NCBI RefSeq assembly: GCF_902148855.1
Contig: NC_043964.1
Span: forward strand, 30,552,840-30,616,839
Direction of reading: 5' to 3'
DNA: 64,000 bases
Origin: Sphaeramia orbicularis
Lineage: Eukaryota > Chordata > Actinopteri > Kurtiformes > Apogonidae
Part shown: one piece after another, positions 59,568-64,000 of the stretch
Layout of the letters: each line of letters starts with the position of its first letter
How positions within the stretch are numbered: position 1 is the stretch's first letter
Notes under the pieces: model-generated
The model's input: only the letters and a program-made list of their open reading frames with translations
The model's database searches: none
What the model was told of the DNA's origin: nothing
Position numbers and translations under genes: made by a program

Positions 59568-59571
59568 ACAC
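59532..59571. repeat. C22 run plus (CA)n
   Basis: 22 consecutive C followed by about nine CA units, 280 bases inside arhgap17 intron 1. Confidence 0.9.
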
Positions 59572-59629
59572 CTCCACCTCCACCCCCCAACTCTTTGTTT
59601 TTCCTCCTAAAAATGTGCCCTCCCAGCTT

Positions 59630-60365
59630 TGGACCCCTGTAATGTTGCCACTTTTCACTCAGGCTGAGAGTAAACTTCGTATCCTGACTTTACAGAGCTA
59701 TACCTAGCAGTGATCGTCATTTCCACCCAATCTCTAAAGTGTTTTATTGAATAAAAGCTACCAGGGACAATATTGTAGAGACCCAGGTGACATCAGATGG
59801 GAGAAAACACCCCAAATATTCAGCTTGGTAAAATATATGATAAAGACAGTCTCCATTTGTCACATTTGTGAATGTAGAATCATGGAATGTTATTTATTCT
59901 TGCTGGAAATCTTACTTAAATGTTTAACTCATAACTAAAGTCATTGCTGATGACTATTCTACTGACTAATGGAACCTCTTAATGTTACCATTTTTCATTC
60001 AGGCTGTATCCAAAGATCCATTTCCAACTAGTGTCTTTGTTTTTCCTTTGAATGAAAACTACTTGTTTCCATATTTTACTGATCAGGCGTAAATGTGACA
60101 AAACACCCAAAATGTATCACCAAGACATTTACAAATGTGTAAGATTGAAATGTTTTATATTTTCACTTGAAAACTAAATCCATAAGTCATTGTGGATTAC
60201 TATATTTATTAACTAACTCAGGTCCTTAACGTTGTCACTTCTTATTCAGGCTGTGACAAAACTATCTATGACTGTGCTGTAACCGACAGTTATTTTCATT
60301 CCCAAATAATATTTGTTCCCTCTGTGAGTAATTTCTTGTAGAAAACTAAAGTTACGATAGTCTAA
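59630..60365 (+). repeat. diverged three-unit tandem repeat
   Basis: Units start near 59633, 59977 and 60222 with TAATGTTGCCACTTTTCACT-like sequence then TCAGGCTG. Later parts also align between units 1 and 2 (GAAAACACCCCAAATA versus CAAAACACCCAAAATG; CATAACTAAAGTCATTG versus AATCCATAAGTCATTG). Units are 240-345 bases and well diverged. Confidence 0.6.
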
Positions 60366-60367
60366 GG

Positions 60368-60952
60368 CATGGGTCAGCAACCTATGCAATCTAAAGAGCC
60401 ATTTTAGGACAGAAATAGGAAATTGAAACTGTCTGGAGCCAAAAGATACCCTTATATCTTTCATCAAAGTGGTAACTGTTTAAGAAGCTGTTTGGGATTA
60501 GTTTGTACAGAATATGTAGAGAATAAATCAAAGTTTCACTGCATTTACAGAACCACAAAGAAATTATAAAACAAAGAAAACGGTGATATTTGTCACTATT
60601 TTCATTCAAAAATCAACTAGTATGTGAAGACTTTCTTTGCAGTGAAGAATACACACGAATACCTTCAGTATCTTAAAATTAAAAAGTAACTTTTACTTCT
60701 ACTACTGCTATTTTTTTAAAAATTGATTTGGAGTGTAGTCTACATTTTTACAACTGCATAATGTTAGAATCTCTTTATGGTTGTGACAATAATAGCAAAA
60801 TGTGTAAATAAATAAATAAATAAATATAAAAAAATTAAATAAAAAAAAACTGTCATTCATTTCCTTTTGCTTTTTGACATAGCCACATTGAGCCACTAGA
60901 AAAGGGCCCAAGAGCCATATGTGGCCCCGGAGCCACAGGTTGCCTACCTCTG
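60368..60952 (+). mobile_element. hAT-like non-autonomous element with exact target duplication
   Basis: 585 bases. Ends are CATGGGTCAGCAACC and GGTTGCCTACCTCTG, imperfect inverted repeats, with GAGCCA-type subterminal motifs near both ends. It is flanked by an identical 8-bp GTCTAAGG at 60360-60367 and 60953-60960, diagnostic of hAT. No transposase frame. It interrupts the third tandem unit. Confidence 0.88.
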
Positions 60953-63900
60953 GTCTAAGGTCACAACATCAGATGCCCACTCACAATATTCAACCAAAAT
61001 GATCTACAGATGTCACATTTGGAGCCATGATATGCTTGAAAACATCAGTAAAAGCATAATTAAACTCTTTGCTGGTGAATTTCCTGTCACGTACTTGGTT
61101 AGTAGACTGGTATTTGCAGCTCTATGTACATGATGATGCTGCAAATGTCTTTGGTTTTACACCAGAATGTGCATGTAGCCACACGTGTTCAGATATGTTT
61201 AGATACTGGCGGTTAGTTTACATCAGCCCAAGTCATAGATGATCACGCATCCTGTCATTTCCTCTTCCTCTTCCTTCATCTTCATCCCTACAGGGGTTTC
61301 CATTCTGCCTGGAGCCACCACTGAGATGATGTCTGTGAATATAACAGCATTAAGGGTCTCTGCAGATGATGTTTTCTTAATGTTTCCTTAGAATGACTTT
61401 CTACCCATTAAGCTTCAGGCAGTGGCTTTGAATTCCTCGCATACGTTCCTCTATATGTTGTGTAACAGCAGTAAAACTGAACTGAGCAGAGTGGCAGGTT
61501 AGATGTGTCTGCGTGCACACACCCACTGTGGAGTCACAACTCTGATTTAACTTTAATATCAGAAAAACAAGTATACATCATAAAAACATGCACATCCATC
61601 ACTATCCTGCCAACAAAATGAGTTAAAAGGAGAAACACTGGAACACAGACTGACTTTATCTTTTTCACAAACCACTCAATTTGTCCTCTCATGACAGTTT
61701 GTAATGATGTGGTTCCCTGTTTGGTGCAGGAAGGGCCAGGCTCAGAGGTTTTGTGGAGTAAGCATTTCCATGATTGTTGACAGGGACGGGGTTGACAGGG
61801 CAGGGGCTGTGGACGTCACGCAGCCCCAGTGGTCTGGTTTTAAAAAGAGGAAGCCAGTTTGATTTTTGCATGCGATTAATAAGAGGAAGGCAGATTAATT
61901 TACATGTTGTTGCAGATTGGTATGACTTAGCAGGACTTAGCTGGTGCTGTGAAAACGTGTGAAGCACTGAGACAAGCTTACCCACAACCTTTTAACAGAA
62001 TTTAGAACTGGGACCTAAACATGGCAGGGAAACAAGCAGTATATCATTATTTGTGGTATTCCCATTTTTTTCCGCATTTTTTTTTTACCTGATATTAAAA
62101 TAATTATTTTTTGTATTATGTCCTTTATTTAATCAAGTACAATCGTGATTAAACTTGGCCAAGAGATCAGCATAAGTTACAACAACAAACACACTTCCAT
62201 ACATAACAGATGAATTAATACAATATGTAGTTACATATACATCAGCTGACATAATTGACTTCAGCAATGATATATTATAGAAGAATATTTACCCTTATAC
62301 AACATGATGATTATATGCATAGTATAGTAAGTGATGGACTACAGTAGAGCGGGGGGTGATATATAGTGTGTCAGTATAGCATAAAGTGGTGTTTTTTGTT
62401 TTGTATTTTAATGTCATTGACTATTTTATTCAATTATTTTCTGGCTACATGAACTGAAGATAAAACTTGATTAAAAAACACTCTGTCTTTCCTAAAACTA
62501 TATGCCATGTGTGACAGGAGAAAAGCATGAAAACAACTTTCAACTCAAGTTAAAAAATTACAGTATGTAGTTACATGTAATAAAAGTTCAATCTTAATAA
62601 AGAATAATTACAGGCTACTTCACAACAACACCAAAATGAGAAAAGGACATTTATTCATTTAACAGTATCTAATTTTTCATTATGAACTCAAGTACTACTG
62701 AATAGTGTTCCCATGTTTGATTTGACAGTCAGCGTTGTTTAAGAAATTATTTTTGTTAGAGATAAAGTGAATTAATTTCATTAACTTAAAAGTAAAAATA
62801 CATATGATGTTCATTTAAATTAACTCCCAACACAGAAACACACAACATTTTATGTTTAGTGCAAACGAGTTCAAATAAAATAATGTTTCATCATTGGCTA
62901 ATATGTAGCTATTGTCCTGTATTTTCATGGTTGTTTCATAAAACATTTAATATTACATTTTTGTTCATTCAAATATATTGTGATGGGGCCACAAAAATAC
63001 AAAATAGTTTAGATATTTTTTATAATGAATATTTCCTTCTTCATAGGGCACAAAAAGGGGAAAACAAAATTAATGTATGGAAAATAACACTAACTATAGG
63101 CCAAATATTTTATTTAGACATAGGTATTAGTATTGGTCGGTACATCTCTTGTCCCAGTTTTTGCTTATTAATCTCTTTGTTTATTAATCATCAGTATCAG
63201 TATCGGTCAGTATTGGAAAAAAACACATCAGTTCATCCCTAAAACCTCAGCAGAAGAACATTATTTTTCTCATACTGTTGGTCTGCATGTTGACTGTCTG
63301 CCTTGTGGTATAATAAAAACTTAATTTACATAATACACTATGTGCTACAATGCTGCCGTAGATGATTCATGTGCTTTTGTTGTTTTGCTTTGTTTTGCTC
63401 CATCTATTCTTTCAGGGCCTGAGTTCTGGTACAGTCTGAGTCTATTCTTAGACCTAGAGCTGCTGTCCGGAGCCAAGCTGTACTCCAGTCAAATCAATGC
63501 TAATTCAATATTGATAGGAATCTAAAAATTGCGCTTGTAGCTTTTTCCTTCGGAGACGAGCCCGATGTGTAATGCGATCACGGTGGTCAGTGTGTAGGTA
63601 TTCTGACTGCAGATCGTATCTCATACCATCACATATAGTCTTTGTTAAACTGAGAAAGTGACGAGCAGTGGCGTTTTTGTGCGTTTACATATCATGATCT
63701 GTATCGATACCACATGATTCATCTTGCCACTGTTTTATGCAAATTTTAATCATTATTCCCATTTTTTTCCAACACAAACATCTGTTGCTCCAGTTTTAAG
63801 GCAGCGTCTAAAGTTGTTAGTTGTGTTAGCACAAGAAATCTCATCCAAAAGATCTCAAACTTGATCAAGATGTCTCCTTATGGTGGGATTTTGAATGTAG

Positions 63901-64000
63901 CCAAAGGCGGTTTTTGCTTAATGGCGATGATATTCCAGGCATTAGTGAGGTCAGCCTTTATGTGAGGGTGTAACAGGCAAAGATCTTATTTCTGAGTCTT

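Larger units (their letters stand above)
59249..64000 (+). other. arhgap17: arhgap17 intron 1 (partial)
   Basis: No second exon was recognised. Contents: a C22 run with CA repeat, a three-unit diverged tandem repeat, a hAT-like element, and AT-rich sequence to the edge. A fish repeat-like segment occurs near 62115-62205, and 63100-63240 carries a repeat-like TATCGGTCAGTATTGG tail. Confidence 0.5.

Noticed and set aside
63100-63240. TATCGGTCAGTATTGG-type sequence like the end of a fish DNA transposon
   Set aside because: No matching opposite end was found nearby, so no element boundaries can be supported.
59250-64000. Search for arhgap17 exon 2 (expected to start with codons for AEKTEVLSEDLL)
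   Set aside because: No match found. The TTCAG-GCTGAGAG at about 59657 looks like an acceptor, but the following codons do not fit and the motif is part of a tandem repeat.

Overview
The window is nuclear DNA of a ray-finned (teleost) fish. The genes have short exons, GT-AG introns and vertebrate proteins. About a dozen non-autonomous DNA transposons, a tRNA-derived SINE, LINE 3' tails and many microsatellites fill the space between them. Nothing bacterial, viral or CRISPR-like is present. I saw no retrovirus, LTR element or Polinton.

Five host loci can be read, four of them complete in coding sequence. cbx4 (+, 21372-26753, 5 exons, 559 aa) and cbx8 (+, 33754-36110, 5 exons, 367 aa) are tandem paralogues that encode Polycomb chromodomain subunits of canonical PRC1. 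Their first four coding exons are the same length, and both keep the H3K27me3 aromatic cage. Next come a meteorin-family secreted factor (metrn, +, 39231-44343, 4 exons, 288 aa), an aquaporin-8 channel (aqp8, -, 47717-50184, 5 exons, 260 aa) and the first coding exon of a RICH-type Rho GTPase-activating protein (most likely arhgap17, +, 59196-59248), which runs off the right edge.

Layout: 1-21 kb has no recognisable gene. It holds transposon fossils and unique stretches that may be cis-regulatory DNA for cbx4. 21-36 kb is the cbx4-cbx8 Polycomb pair. 36-50 kb holds metrn and aqp8. 50-59 kb is repeat-rich: a MITE, a mariner remnant, a SINE, a second mariner-type MITE and a poly-T minisatellite. 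59-64 kb is arhgap17 intron 1, with an old tandem repeat interrupted by a young hAT element.

The Polycomb pair matches the human 17q25 gene order (CBX4 then CBX8). aqp8 and arhgap17 match human 16p12, so the window spans a junction of two ancestral linkage groups; cbx2 is not seen beside cbx8. The genes do not form one pathway apart from the two PRC1 subunits. The most informative observations are a nested transposon insertion with both target-site duplications legible, altered SUMO- and CtBP-binding motifs in Cbx4, short upstream ORFs at cbx8 and metrn, and a long foldback element in an aqp8 intron. I found no wholly new biological system.
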